A stretch of 64,000 nt of DNA, taken from positions 31,568,954-31,632,953 of the forward strand of contig JACDQD010000005.1 of assembly GCA_019843655.1 (NCBI GenBank), in the 5' to 3' direction. A program made the position numbers and the translations under genes. Under the pieces are notes generated by a model. It was not told where the DNA came from. It did no database searches and saw nothing but the letters and a program-made list of their open reading frames with translations. This document shows, one piece after another, positions 9,865-20,612 of this stretch; the stretch's first letter is position 1, and each line of letters starts with the position of its first letter. The stretch comes from Lethocerus indicus. Taxonomy: Eukaryota > Arthropoda > Insecta > Hemiptera > Belostomatidae.

Positions 9865-12653
9865 ATCTATCTCTTCGGTTTTTAGATGCATTCATTTCTT
9901 GTTAATACGACGGACGACTTTACACGCCGGCGTCGAAGAGGCTCTCTGTCAGATACTGATATGGTTTACACCATAGACACAGAGATGTGTTTAAACAACA
10001 GACTTTTCGGTATATAGTTCTAATTATTAGTGTTACGGTAAAATTGTACTTTGGACAGTTGCAGCGTTCAATGGATCGGTGAATTATTGACGGTATAAAG
10101 CTGTTGGCGAACTGGCATCCGATAATAAACAGGACGGTATCCAGAGAGTGATGAAATGCGCTGGTAGCACTTCCGGCCGGAGAGCTGTCGATTCGAACGT
10201 GCGCCACACTAATCGCAGTGATTTTCCTCAGGGGAAGGGGGCGAAGTGGAGGATGACTTTTAGATATGCGATTCATGCCTCCTGTTTGGCGAGAGGCCCA
10301 AGGGGGGGGCGGGGTGGGGGGGGGGCGCGGAGCCTGATTATAGTGATCTCTGGTCATCATTAGCGGACACACGCACACGGCGTTTGGGCGGCCGCTTACG
10401 ACGTGTCGTCCCTCGCGATTGTGCGGAAGCGCGTAATTTTTTTCCATTATCGTGCCCCAGGAGTCATTACCCGCGGGACACGTCTACAACCACCGCCCCC
10501 CACCTTCTTTTAAAACTCCCCCCTCCCCACACCATTTGTGAACCTTTCACGACCCGAATCCGCAATGTGCCTATTTCCACACGCGCTCAAGAACCGAGAT
10601 TATACGCCAGCCTACTCCAGAGAGGCCCACCGAACACTAATGCGGAGTATTATTTTTTTTACGTTAAAACTAACTCCGATATTCAATCGGGTAATCGGTC
10701 AAAAAATATTTGAAACAGAACAATCCACACAATATAAGTGAGCCGTCTTTAGATCGGTTCGAAACAGAGCGACAGGAGACAGAAGATGGACAAAAATGCG
10801 GCACCACTAGAACTTCAAATTAATACAGAAATCAAAATAGTGTAAATATCCCGCTTTAATGTATTCGGTATTGACAATTCATTACAGTCCCAGAAGCCTG
10901 AAACACTACTCGGTTTTTATACGGGGGGATAGAAAAGGTCGCGAACAAGAGGTCATAGATCGTAATTTAATAAAATTCCTATTGCTGCGAAAAATAAATT
11001 TTCTCATTTTCAGGCCAGTTAATTTCTCGAGATTGAAACTGAATTCTACGCTCGAACTTTATAACTTCGTGGCCGAGTTTCGGGCTGATATTGTCGGCTG
11101 TTGGCGATTGCACTTGTTCGTTGATTCAAAGCGGGGGTGAATAAAAAGATGCACTTTGTAGAGTCGGTTGAATGGCGGTGGGATTGGTGAGGAGGAGGAT
11201 GGGGGTGGGGGGGGGGGGGGGGGGTTGGGGGATCGGCCCTCAAGTGGACAATGGGCCGAGGGATGCTTGTGGGAGGAGGGGGAGGCTTTGTATGGACAAA
11301 CCTGTGTGACTCTCCCGTGTTTGGCCTAAACGCTTTCTTTTTCTTCTTTCCTTTTTTTTTCAATAGGAAACTGATCCGTCCCCCTCTCACTCTCTGTCTA
11401 AGAGAGCCCCATTCTAAACTGTTAACTCAGCTAAAGACACAACCGGGGGGGCCGGACTTAGACTGAAGCGCTAATTGGGTATTGTAAAACAATTGGTCCG
11501 TGTAATTTATTCAAATCTTTGGAATATCTTTGTACATGAATATTTGGACCTCTGTTCGGTGAATATATGGAGAGTCACCACGGGGTGTGAGGGTCATGGG
11601 GAGGGGCGGGGGGCGGGTAGGCAAATGCATTGTCATCGGAATCGATACATTTTGTCCACCTTCTACGTTTCAGAGGGCAGTTTATAAATGGCCCGTTCCT
11701 CTCCGGGAAGCCGTTCCCCGTTCACACATACGGCAAGAAAGTTATTCTCCCGGCCAAGAAAAGTTCAACGGCTTCTTCCCTTTTGCCGACAATTCCTTTC
11801 GACCGAAACGGACGAACAAGAAGAAAAAAAATAACAGAACAATGCGAAGGACCCGAAGGACTGATACCTCGTTTTGCGCACTAAGTGGAATCATAAAAAC
11901 GAATTGATGGTCATACGATTTGAAATTTTAAAGGTATCTATTCACCCTGTGATATATGTTGTCGATGGAATATTTACGCCCTTGTTATTCACCCGTCGTC
12001 CAGCCTTTTGTCCGTCTTCTGTGTCCAACGTACGGACGCAATTTCGCCTAATTAATAGCGGCGCATAAATAACACGAATTTCGGTCACCGGCCATGAAGA
12101 CGGATCTAGCGGCCCCTAAGACCCTTCAAAAAGGGGGGTCTTAAAAACCAATCCCCGGTTGAGAAAATACCCCACGCGTTCAGTCTGTGTACCGCACACA
12201 CAGTGGTGGTGGTGGAGGGCGTTACACGCGTGTGTAGCTTCTTAGAGGAAATATTCCTGAAATTTCCAGGAACTAATAATAAAGTGGTGTTGGATGGTTG
12301 GTCGGTCGGTCGGTGTTGGTGGGGTATGAGATGAGGGGGCGGCGGCCGCGGCGGGGGGGGGGGGGGGGAAGTTATTAAATATTAAAGTCGCGTAGGACTC
12401 GTGTGCTCCTCCTCCTCCTCCATCCCTCATGTCCTCAACCGCCTCTTAATATTCAGCTCGCGAACACCGCTCACCCCCCCCCTCCCCTCACAGACTATTT
12501 TTCCGTATATTTGAATGCCGGTATTTAAACCTGAGATTAATAATTTTTTTTTTTTTTTTAAAAGAGAAAAACCCCCCGCCGCGGGGAGTTTCGAATATGT
12601 ATATGTATTCGTACGAAATACACAACGAGTCGGTAATACATACTCGGTATGTC
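9865..12653. other. Non-coding stretch with poly-G
   Basis: No recognised gene. A purine-rich, G-dominated tract lies at 11190-11230, including about 18 consecutive G at 11207-11224. A second run of about 16 G is at 12353-12368 and a run of 16 T at 12544-12559. An imperfect hairpin with AAGACCC/GGGTCTT arms lies near 12118-12144. The frame at 9920-10447 on the minus strand (175 codons) crosses the C-rich block and has no domain I recognise. Confidence 0.6.
11632..11646. promoter_or_regulatory. CAAATGCATTGTCAT word, copy 2
   Basis: Exact 15-base match to 5849-5863. The surroundings otherwise differ, so this looks like a shared site rather than a shared transposon. A regulatory function is only inferred. 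Confidence 0.25.
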
Positions 12654-12676
12654 ACTCGCCGGTTCGGTCTTTTACC
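12654..12676 (+). repeat. Outer-arm remnant of the fold-back family
   Basis: CTCGCCGGTTCGGTCTTTTA matches the left arm of copy B (CTCGCCGGTTCGGTCTTTTG). A same-orientation family core follows 240 bases downstream at 12919. The two may be the ends of one decayed element or two separate fragments. Confidence 0.5.
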
Positions 12677-12914
12677 AAACCCGATCGACATTGTCCGAAA
12701 TTCGAATTTGCCCACTCGGATTGTAACTTGAATTGTACAACGCTAAGAGATTAGGCGAGAGTTTGCGCTGGAGTGAAAAAGAAAAATTTATAGTTTTTAA
12801 TAAAAGTAGACGGCCGAGCCGTCCCCGATATTAAATTCTACCGCCGAGTCTTATAATACGGAAGAGTTTATCTCCGGATAATATACTTTATCGCCGCTTC
12901 TGTCACGATACCGA
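12677..12914. other. AT-rich non-coding stretch
   Basis: It lies between an outer-arm remnant and a core copy of the fold-back family. It may be the worn interior of one element. No gene or other motif is recognised. Confidence 0.4.
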
Positions 12915-13025
12915 GCTATACCGGTTCCGGCTTTTCGCCATCTTTTGTAGCATCTTTTCTGCAATATAGCCGGCCGTTTATGCGTGTCTGTACGGTGGCA
13001 GAGCGTCCTGTCAGCCCTGCTACTA
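12915..13025 (+). repeat. Fold-back family core plus tail
   Basis: The core ACCGGTTCCGGCTTTTCGCC, then ATCTTTTGTAGCA, lies at 12918-12952. The tail GGCAGAGCGTCCTGTCAGCC, then CTGCTAC, follows at about 12997-13023. The order and spacing match the copies at 17850 and 46107, so core and tail belong to one unit of about 100 bp. Confidence 0.65.
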
Positions 13026-13715
13026 AAAACTCTCGAAATATCCTAGACATCGATCCGTCGATTTTTTAGAAAATGTATTAGGCTACGTCAATACTTGGAA
13101 TACTTAATAATTTATTATTATTATTTTAAATACGCGTTCACAAACAGCTTTATTTCTATAGATGCATACAACCCTTGGACCACAAATTTGAACGGATTTA
13201 GAAGAAAAATGTCCCTGTACAAAAGTCTGTGTATTTATGTACTGACATACCTTCCTTTTGCAAATTTTCAAAGGCATCTGGAAGAATTTAATTCTTCCCT
13301 CTTTCGGCTCTACTTCGTTGTACTTTCTTTTAGATTTTACCCGGAGATAACACCGAGTAGAAAGACTTGGATAGGCGACGATGAGCCGTCGTCATATTGG
13401 AATAATGGAAGGGAATCGGTAGTCTCGAGTCTGGAGTCCGCCGGGAGTGTTGTTCCCGGGGTTTGTCGGCCGCCTCCGGTCCCGGGGATATTTTAAATAT
13501 TCATAAGAGCAATTCTGAACGCTCTAATGAGTGCTGAGAAAGGGACGCGGTTCATTAGGTTTTAATAAACTCCCGGCGGCCTGGTGGCGCCATTTTACCA
13601 ACCCCGGAGACCGGGCCCTGCTTCAAATTACAGGAAGTGAACCCCCCAACCCACCCCCAACCCGCCCCCAACCCACCACCAACCCTGTAGCACCGCCTTC
13701 CACCGAGCGAAATTA

Positions 13716-13770
<55 letters not shown>

Positions 13771-14301
13771 GAGAGGGAGCGAAGGAGCGAGAAAGGGGAA
13801 GCGCGAGAAATACAGAAGGAAAAGAGAGAAAAAAATAGAATACTGAAGATATTAAAATTACTGCGGGCGGATTTAAATGTGTCCCCCCCCCTGTCTCCAC
13901 AATTTTTTTCGCCCCTATTGGATCAGAATTTATAATTTGACGGCGTTCTAATAAAAATAAAGTTATTTCCCTCGAAATTGTAAAGGCCCGTCATCTACGT
14001 GCGATTCAATGCCGGCCCGCGTTTTGCTCAAATTTGATCAGATATAATATATAGATTTTTATCCTACAATTACAAATTGTAATATACTACTAACTGATTG
14101 GTCCTTGTAGAGATAGATTTCTGTTCCATTACAGTTTATATGGAGCGAATTGCCTTTTAAGGGTTGTTTTTTAGTATCATATCGTGCGTGTTTGGGGCGT
14201 ATGTTTCGATGTATCCGCGTCGTCCGCGGCTCGGAACGAGCGGCTGTAAGCCGGACGATTAAGCGGTCACATCGAGGGGACCGTTAATTGGTGGGTCCCA
14301 A
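13026..14301. other. Non-coding stretch with GA microsatellite
   Basis: The left 450 bp are AT-rich. A plus-strand frame at 13095-13496 is not low-complexity but matches nothing I recognise. A perfect (GA)25 microsatellite spans about 13719-13768. AT-rich unique sequence follows to 14200. Confidence 0.55.
13719..13768. repeat. (GA)25 microsatellite
   Basis: About 50 bases of uninterrupted GA dinucleotides, flanked by more purine-rich DNA to about 13830. It would bind GAGAG-type factors in an insect and can adopt non-B structure. It should be highly length-polymorphic. Confidence 0.95.
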
Positions 14302-14395
14302 TCAGTGCTGACGGTACGCTTCATCGGCGTGATTAGAGGCGGCATTACCCGCGGAATGCTACTGAGCGCGGCCGGAGGAGCGGAAACCGGTCTAC
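14302..14395 (-). repeat. Fold-back family tail plus core, minus orientation
   Basis: TCAGTGCTGACGGTACGCTT at 14302 is the complement of the family tail. TGCTACTGAGCGCGGCCGGA, then GGAGCGGAAACCGGTCT, at 14357-14393 is the complement of the core. So this is one ordered minus-strand unit. The open minus-strand frame at 14259-14519 passes through it and is therefore suspect as a gene. Confidence 0.6.
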
Positions 14396-17300
14396 CGTAC
14401 GTGCTGATTCCGGCAGTTGGCAATCGAAGTTTCGGTCCAAACGTAAATTCCAATAAATGACCGATGTACGGTCGAGAAATAAACCCTAAAGGATCGTTCT
14501 TCCAGTCATCGGATCGCAATTTAAAGACAATCGAATAAATATCCGAGTCTGCTTAGCCGGCGGGGCCCCTCCCCGGCGGTAATTCGGTTGGAAATTTCAC
14601 GGCTTCCGGCTATTAGTCAAACGGGGCGTGCGTCCGACAGGCAGTTTATTAAAAGCCGGGGACCAGTTGCTCTCCACTCCTCTCTCCCGGGGCGGAGTCC
14701 CGGTTCAGCCGACCGAGGCCGGGATTAGAGGCTCCCTCCCGGATAATTTCTGGCCAATATAGTTCTGGGGAAGTGCGCCGGGGTAGGCGCATATTGTCGC
14801 CGGCGGTCTTCCCCGGCACGTCACCGTACGCGTACGCACAGCGGCGGCATCCCGGCGGCTCTTTAATAAGTAGGGCCGCCCCCCCTCACACGCCGCAGAG
14901 GAGTCTATTATTGAATTTTCCGGGCGACACATACACGGGCCGGTAACTCTGCGGGAGGGCTGTGGGGGCGGGGGCGGCAGGTTTAATTTCTGGAGGGGGC
15001 AGTGGCCGTGTGACGCGCCTTGCGTAATATCGACAGTGGTGGCTCTCACAATAGCGCCGCCCCCTCCTCCCCGGGGGCCACTGTCTCTGTGTCGGCCCTG
15101 TTCATCACGCGTCAAACACCCCCGGCCCTTCCCACTTATGGGATTCTCTTATCCTCCCCGCCACCGAATTAAAATATGTGGGGGCTGTAGCCGAGGGCGG
15201 GCGTTAATTAATTTCGGCCCGGCTGATATCTATCGACCGGTTTCGTTCATCGCCGATCTACGAGAATGCCCGACGGTTGAATTATATAGTTGCAACATGC
15301 TGGATTTCGCCACGGCCGGACAGACACCGCCAGAGTTTTAGTCTATTTTATAGCCATTAGATTCGCGTAAGGCGACCTTTTCGATGCACAAAAATTGTTA
15401 TTTACTTAGGCTGAGGCGTCGAGGGGGCGACAAGTACAAATCTGGGGCCGGAGCGGCATCCATCAGGTCGCGGGTCCTCTCTGCCCATCTCCATTGAACC
15501 CAACTTGGGTTATTTATGAGGTGCCGCCGTGGAAGGTCGGCTAGGTGGGTGGGTGGGTGGGGCAAGGGGGAGGAGGCAGCGGGGAGGAGGAGGGAGCTTC
15601 CACACGCCTTCCCTATATATAAAGGCCGTGTCAAGTTGATTAATTAGTGGAAACTTAAAGTTATTCATCTTGCTTCTCTTCGGGGAGGCGTTAGCGGCGA
15701 TGGAGGCGGTGTGAGAGGGGCGGGAGGGAGAGACCCGGCTCCGCTTTTATACCACAGAAACCCACCGCCACCGCCACCGCCCCTCCATCCCTCAACCGGG
15801 CCGAGACGAGAACTTTATCCGACGCCATCTTGCCCCCCTTCACCCCCCTCCGCCCCCAGGAACACAGACACAGGCACAGAGCACGACCTAAGTCATTAAC
15901 TCTTCCTCCTCCTCCTCCTCCTCCCCTCTCACTCCTCTATTCCACAACCTTCCTCTCTTCCACTACCTCTCTCTCTCTCGCTCTCCTTATCGTTAATTTG
16001 GGCCCGGGCGCTGGGCGTCTGGGCACCGTAACCCCCCCCATTTGTCCCCCCACCCGCCGCTAATTAATATACTTGCTCGGCACACGGTGTTGGCGGGGGG
16101 GGGGTTTGGGCGTCGGATGGAGAAGGAGCCTCCTATATACTTGACAATTTAATGAAACACTTGGCGAAAACTTCGGGGGCCCTACTTCAATCCGGTACAA
16201 ACGCGTACTGGGGCGGACGCTCGCCTGAAGAAATACACCAGATGGGTTGTATCTTGTCCTAGTTGTTATAGAAAAAATCGTTATTTTAAACAGAAATATT
16301 ACTGATGGAACGCTACTCAAAATTAGTACATTAATCTTCCAATCATACTTCATGAGCCTTGCAGCTCTTAAAATTCCTCATTTCATCTCAGTAAACATTC
16401 TAAAGTGTCGAGACGGCGCATCTCGAGCACGTCGACACCTCCCACATCGCTGTCCAGGGTGGCCCGACGGGAATTCATCGGGGTGGACCAGGGCGGAGAT
16501 ATGAGCGTGGGGGATATATACGCGGGGAGTGGCGTAAATGTATTACATTATATAATCAGAGGGTTTGTCGGGCGCGTGTCCCGCGGCACGGGCGGGCTAC
16601 CGGCTTCAATCAGCCAGTCATTGTGTCGGGGCGGGGCGGGCGCTGATGACGTAGTCATTAACATTTGATGGCCGGGGCGGGGCGGGGCGGGTGGGGGCGG
16701 TTGGGGGCGGCGGCGGGGCGTCACCTTGAAGTGTGTACATGTGTGCGTGCGTCCATGCGCGTCGGTCGCCGCCTCTGTGTGCGTGTCAAATCCAATCTCC
16801 AAAAGTCAATTCCCGGTGGCGGGCGGGACCCCTCATTATCGCACACACGCGCGCCGGCCCTTTACCCCAACACCCGCCCTTCAACCCCCGCCACACCAAC
16901 CCCCGACCCTTCGGGCACCATCCCCAAAATGGAAAATGGGCGTTTTTCGGCGAGGGCGGTGTTTTCCTTCTCTTTTCTTTTTTTCCCTTCTGTCCGGCGT
17001 CGGTGAAAATACATTGGATTACTTTTGAATGACGGCTAGAAAATGGTCGGCGCCCGAAGAGTATTATGCGCGTGAGAAAATCGTCCGGTATCGTCAGCTA
17101 AGGATGACGCAGATGAACATCACCCGCAAGTACAGAACAATTAAATACCGACTAAACATTGCTAAGCCAGTAATATGCCTCACGCCTTAGGAACCGCCCA
17201 ATTTGCTAACTTAAATCCGAAATAATCTGTCCACAGCTTTCTTAAATATCCGATTAGTGACAATTATCAACGAAGCATCAACATTTTGAATTGGCCGCGG

Positions 17301-17849
17301 GTCCCACTATTGCTGCATATCAGCACACAGTGTATATACTGTAACGTAGTAGATGACACGGGAAGATTTTTAATTCCGCATTTAAAGTAAGCATTTTCCG
17401 ACTGAACTGGCTGTGGTCTACAGACCGGGGCTCGGGTTGGCGGAAAGCCGATGGAATTCGGCCGATCGCTTAATGTAAAAAGCGAGCATTTTCCTTCGAT
17501 CCACCGACTGAGAGTTTCATTCGGCCGCTAAGATCAATTATCGGAGGGATGGAGGGATGGAGGACGCGGTGCAGTGTAAATAGAGCGTGAGGCTCATCGG
17601 TCCGAGGCCTTGTGAATATTTATGAGCGCCGGTCATCGCTGACAGTTGAGGAGGGGGGGCCGCAGCGCCTGCGAACCAAAACCCAATATGCCCGCTCTCC
17701 GCCAGACTCTACACACTACTGATCGCCGCTCTACACACAATGGACGCTTTTTGCCCGCACAACATTTCCCTGGCTCCTCCTCAACCGGCCCGGTGATGGC
17801 CCAGTCCAACCAGAGTTAGTGGCCCAAAATATCATAGCGATTAAAATTT
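14396..17849. other. GC-rich non-coding stretch
   Basis: This is the most GC-rich part of the window, with GTGG tandems (15548-15566), a CCT microsatellite (15901-15930), GGGGC tandems (16660-16720) and a TG-rich patch (16733-16790). CTATATATAAAGG at 15613 looks like a TATA element, but no transcript start or coding frame follows convincingly. Frames at 14705-15115 and 16665-17032 occur in overlapping reading frames within low-complexity DNA. I see no gene. Confidence 0.55.
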
Positions 17850-17960
17850 TGGTTCGGTCTTCAGCTAGACCGGTTTCGGCCGTTCGCCACCTTCACCAAC
17901 AGTGCGAGTCACTCTGCCAGCATCCTGTTTGCACTCTCACTCATTTCACTTGTACTGTGG
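17850..17960 (+). repeat. Fold-back family half element
   Basis: The arm TTGGTTCGGTCTTCAGCTAG leads into the core ACCGGTTTCGGCCGTTCGCC, then ACCTTCA, followed by the tail CTGCCAGCATCCTGTTTGCA. No opposing right arm is found, so this is a one-sided copy. It shows the natural order arm, core, tail on one strand. Confidence 0.7.
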
Positions 17961-18792
17961 CGGCATATGCCCGGGGGTACAATTAAACTGTTATTAAATC
18001 CGATTAATTAATGGATACCATTACACGGGCGTTAAAGTATAACAATTTTAAATCCTCGGTATGTCTTCCTCTTTCGGGTGTTAGTATAATTCATAGTAAA
18101 TTACAGGTGTCTTGTGGTTGAAAATTGGGTTTAACTTTCATAAGTTGCTGTGTTATGTCCTTCCGTGGAATATTCTGTATTGAGTTAGCCCCATTGAACA
18201 GAACGGATTCCGCTCCTTCCGCTTTGACGGTTTAATTATTGAACGTAAGTTAATAGGACGGGATTTATGTCGGCGAGCATACGGTCCCTGTTGTCTGTCG
18301 GGCGATGTGTGGGGGTAATTTAATACGCATATTGGATTAGTGAGGGGGGCCCGGCGATGATTGGTGCCGCCCCGCCGCCCCCACAGAATCAATTGCAGTT
18401 TATCTTGGCCTGATTAAATGTTCATAATTTATTCAGTCCGCGCCGCCCCCGCACCCGCCCCCTCCTCCAAAACAACCCCGGCCCTCCAGGATTTCCAAAT
18501 GCGATTTTCTCCCGTGTTTACAATGGAATTGAAGGGTGCCTGCCCCGCCCTGGCGCGTGTGTGTCTGTGCACGCCGGGGAAAAGGGAGGAATGACCGTGC
18601 GGATAAATTCGTGGGCGGTCGTAGTCCGATTTAGTTCGAGTTAAATGGAATATTTAATTAAAACGTGAAATCAGCCAAGAGGGATCGGAATATATAATTT
18701 ACATTAATGTTTACTGAGCATTTACGAATTTCGGTTGTAATCTCTTAGCGGAACAACATAGTTGTATAAGTAAAAAAAAAATTAGTTTAGAA
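17961..18792. other. Non-coding stretch with ATTA-rich block
   Basis: The segment around 18400-18440 (GCCTGATTAAATGTTCATAA) resembles homeodomain-site-rich enhancer DNA. No coding frame is supported. The frame at 18153-18392 on the minus strand lacks recognisable residues. Confidence 0.45.
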
Positions 18793-18951
18793 TACCGTTT
18801 CGTGTGTCTCCTCTCGCTGGTTTGGTCTTTTGCTAGACCGGCACAAAAACATCCAAAGTGCCAAAAATACCGCTACTGAAGGTGGCGAACGGCCGATACC
18901 GGTCTAGCGAAAGACCAAACCAGCGAGAGGAGACACACGAAATCTACGGTA
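18793..18951. mobile_element. Fold-back repeat family, copy D: compact 159-bp hairpin
   Basis: This is the cleanest copy. The left arm (18793-18841) and the complement of the right arm (18899-18951) agree over about 47 bases, apart from one substitution and a 4-base insertion. The shared words are TTCGTGTGTCTCC and CTCGCTGGTTTGGTCTTT. The interior of about 57 bases keeps a minus-orientation core (CCGCTACTGAAGGTGGCGAA, then CGGCCGATACCGGT). It also holds the words ACATCCAAAGTGCC seen in copy B. There is no coding potential. The arm similarity suggests it is younger than most copies. Confidence 0.85.
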
Positions 18952-20283
18952 AAGAATATGTAGGATACAAAATGACTCGGTTAAATTCTGCTTTAAGGTT
19001 TTAATTCGATGTTGTATGTGACGGGCCGACCGCTATTCGAGGTGTTGGAAATGGGGCCTATTATGTTGTCGGTGGGAGGGGGTTGGTGGGCCGAAATGGG
19101 GAATAGTGGCCGTGGCCGGGGGGGAAGAAACAAGAATGGTTTAGCGGCGGGTAAACAGGGCGTGACGGAATGACTGTGCCGCCAATTGATTTCGTCCAGA
19201 GGAGGACACAGAACAACCTGGAAATGGACCATTATCTTCAGTCGGGGGCGGGGGAAGGGGAGGGGTGGAGGTGTGGACATCCACCGGCCCCCATCAGGTA
19301 CCAAACAGCACGTACCAGAAATGCGGTCTCTCTCCGCAAGAATGGGGGCTTTTATACGCCGTGCCGGTTGATTTGGCTAGTTAGTACATATATTCTGAAC
19401 AAATAAGAAGCTCGGGATTATCCCGATCAGTTTTGATTTAGGATTCCCGAATCCGGGAAATGGATTGGGGGCGCGAATTAACCCAGTCTATATTGTCCCA
19501 ATTGCCTCGTGAATAGTGCAACAGAGTGGCAATCTATGTTTCTTTATTATTGTAAGATTCCCGACTACAGCACCAAAATTGTGCACAAAGCGTTCAATTG
19601 TAGAAAAGGCCCGCGGGCCATTCATCAGACAAAATTTATATACTGGCAACAATATCTTTTAAGTACTTTAAAATGAAAAATAAAGCGCCTCGAATCCCGA
19701 CGGCGGCCCGAATTTTCCTATAATTACAAATTTCATCAGGCCCTATAGTTTCCCTATAATAGCCCTGTGCCATCCCGACTTTGTTATAATCCAGAAAACC
19801 GCCGAGTATTGCGACGCGTTATAAAATTGGAGCCCTCGTGTTTTAATTGAAGGCTGGAGGGGCTGTAAAGCTCGTGGGGTGTAAGGTGGTGGGCCGTTCT
19901 CCGCGGGAGACTATTTAATTGGGGTTGCGGGGAGCGGGGGAGGGGGTTGACTCGTGAATTATGCAGTCGCCCAACGCTTATTAACGCCGGGCCCGCCACT
20001 CATACTCGTATGTGTGTACGTGTGCGCGTGGCCCTCTCACAGCCACGTATCGGCCTCCAGACTTCATTAAAGACGGGCGGGAGGGGGTTGACGTGCGGGG
20101 TGGCGGGGCCGGGGGCGGTCTACACCCTCTCGAAAGATAATGAAACGGCGTAAATTCTCACTCGGCCAATAAAACATCCCTCCGGACTGGTCTTGAACTG
20201 CGAATCGAAGGAATAGAATCTACATGCTTAGAATCGGAATTTGAGATGTGATTCTCAAAATTTCATTTATCAGTTTCGGCTGT
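18952..20283. other. Non-coding stretch
   Basis: G-rich runs at 19070-19130 and 19240-19280; otherwise mixed unique sequence. No gene, RNA or mobile-element signature is recognised. Confidence 0.55.
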
Positions 20284-20612
20284 TTAACCCATTAAGTACC
20301 AAATTTTTTTTTCAGAAAATTTTGCATAAAATTTACTTATTATGATGCATTATTATCAAATATGTTTTTAAAAACCAGTCTGTCAACTATTTGTTTTTTA
20401 AATCGAGTCCCATTTGGGGACACATGAGAGCGATCATCTTTTATTTTGAATAATAATCATAATTGCAAGTATTTTAACACGATTTAGTATTTATAATGTG
20501 AAATTACTGAAAGTAATAAAAAAAAAACTTCCTGTAAAATACATATGTCGTATCAGAAAAAATTAAAAAAATTAACTGATCCCCATTTGGGGCCTGCGGT
20601 ACTTAATGTAAT
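20284..20612. mobile_element. Candidate TTAA-type (piggyBac-like) non-autonomous element
   Basis: The left end reads TTAA followed by CCCATTAAGTACC (20284-20300). The right end reads GGTACTTAATG (20599-20609), an 11-base inverted repeat. Subterminal words CCCATTTGGGGACAC (about 20410) and CCCCATTTGGGGCC (20581-20594) are near-palindromic. The interior is AT-rich and non-coding. TTAA plus CCC ends and short inverted repeats are typical of piggyBac-superfamily elements. The right-hand TTAA is degraded (GTAATT), so the family assignment is tentative. Confidence 0.5.

Noticed and set aside
15611..15650. TATATAAAGG as a core promoter
   Set aside because: No convincing initiator, downstream element or coding frame; TATA-like words are common in this DNA.
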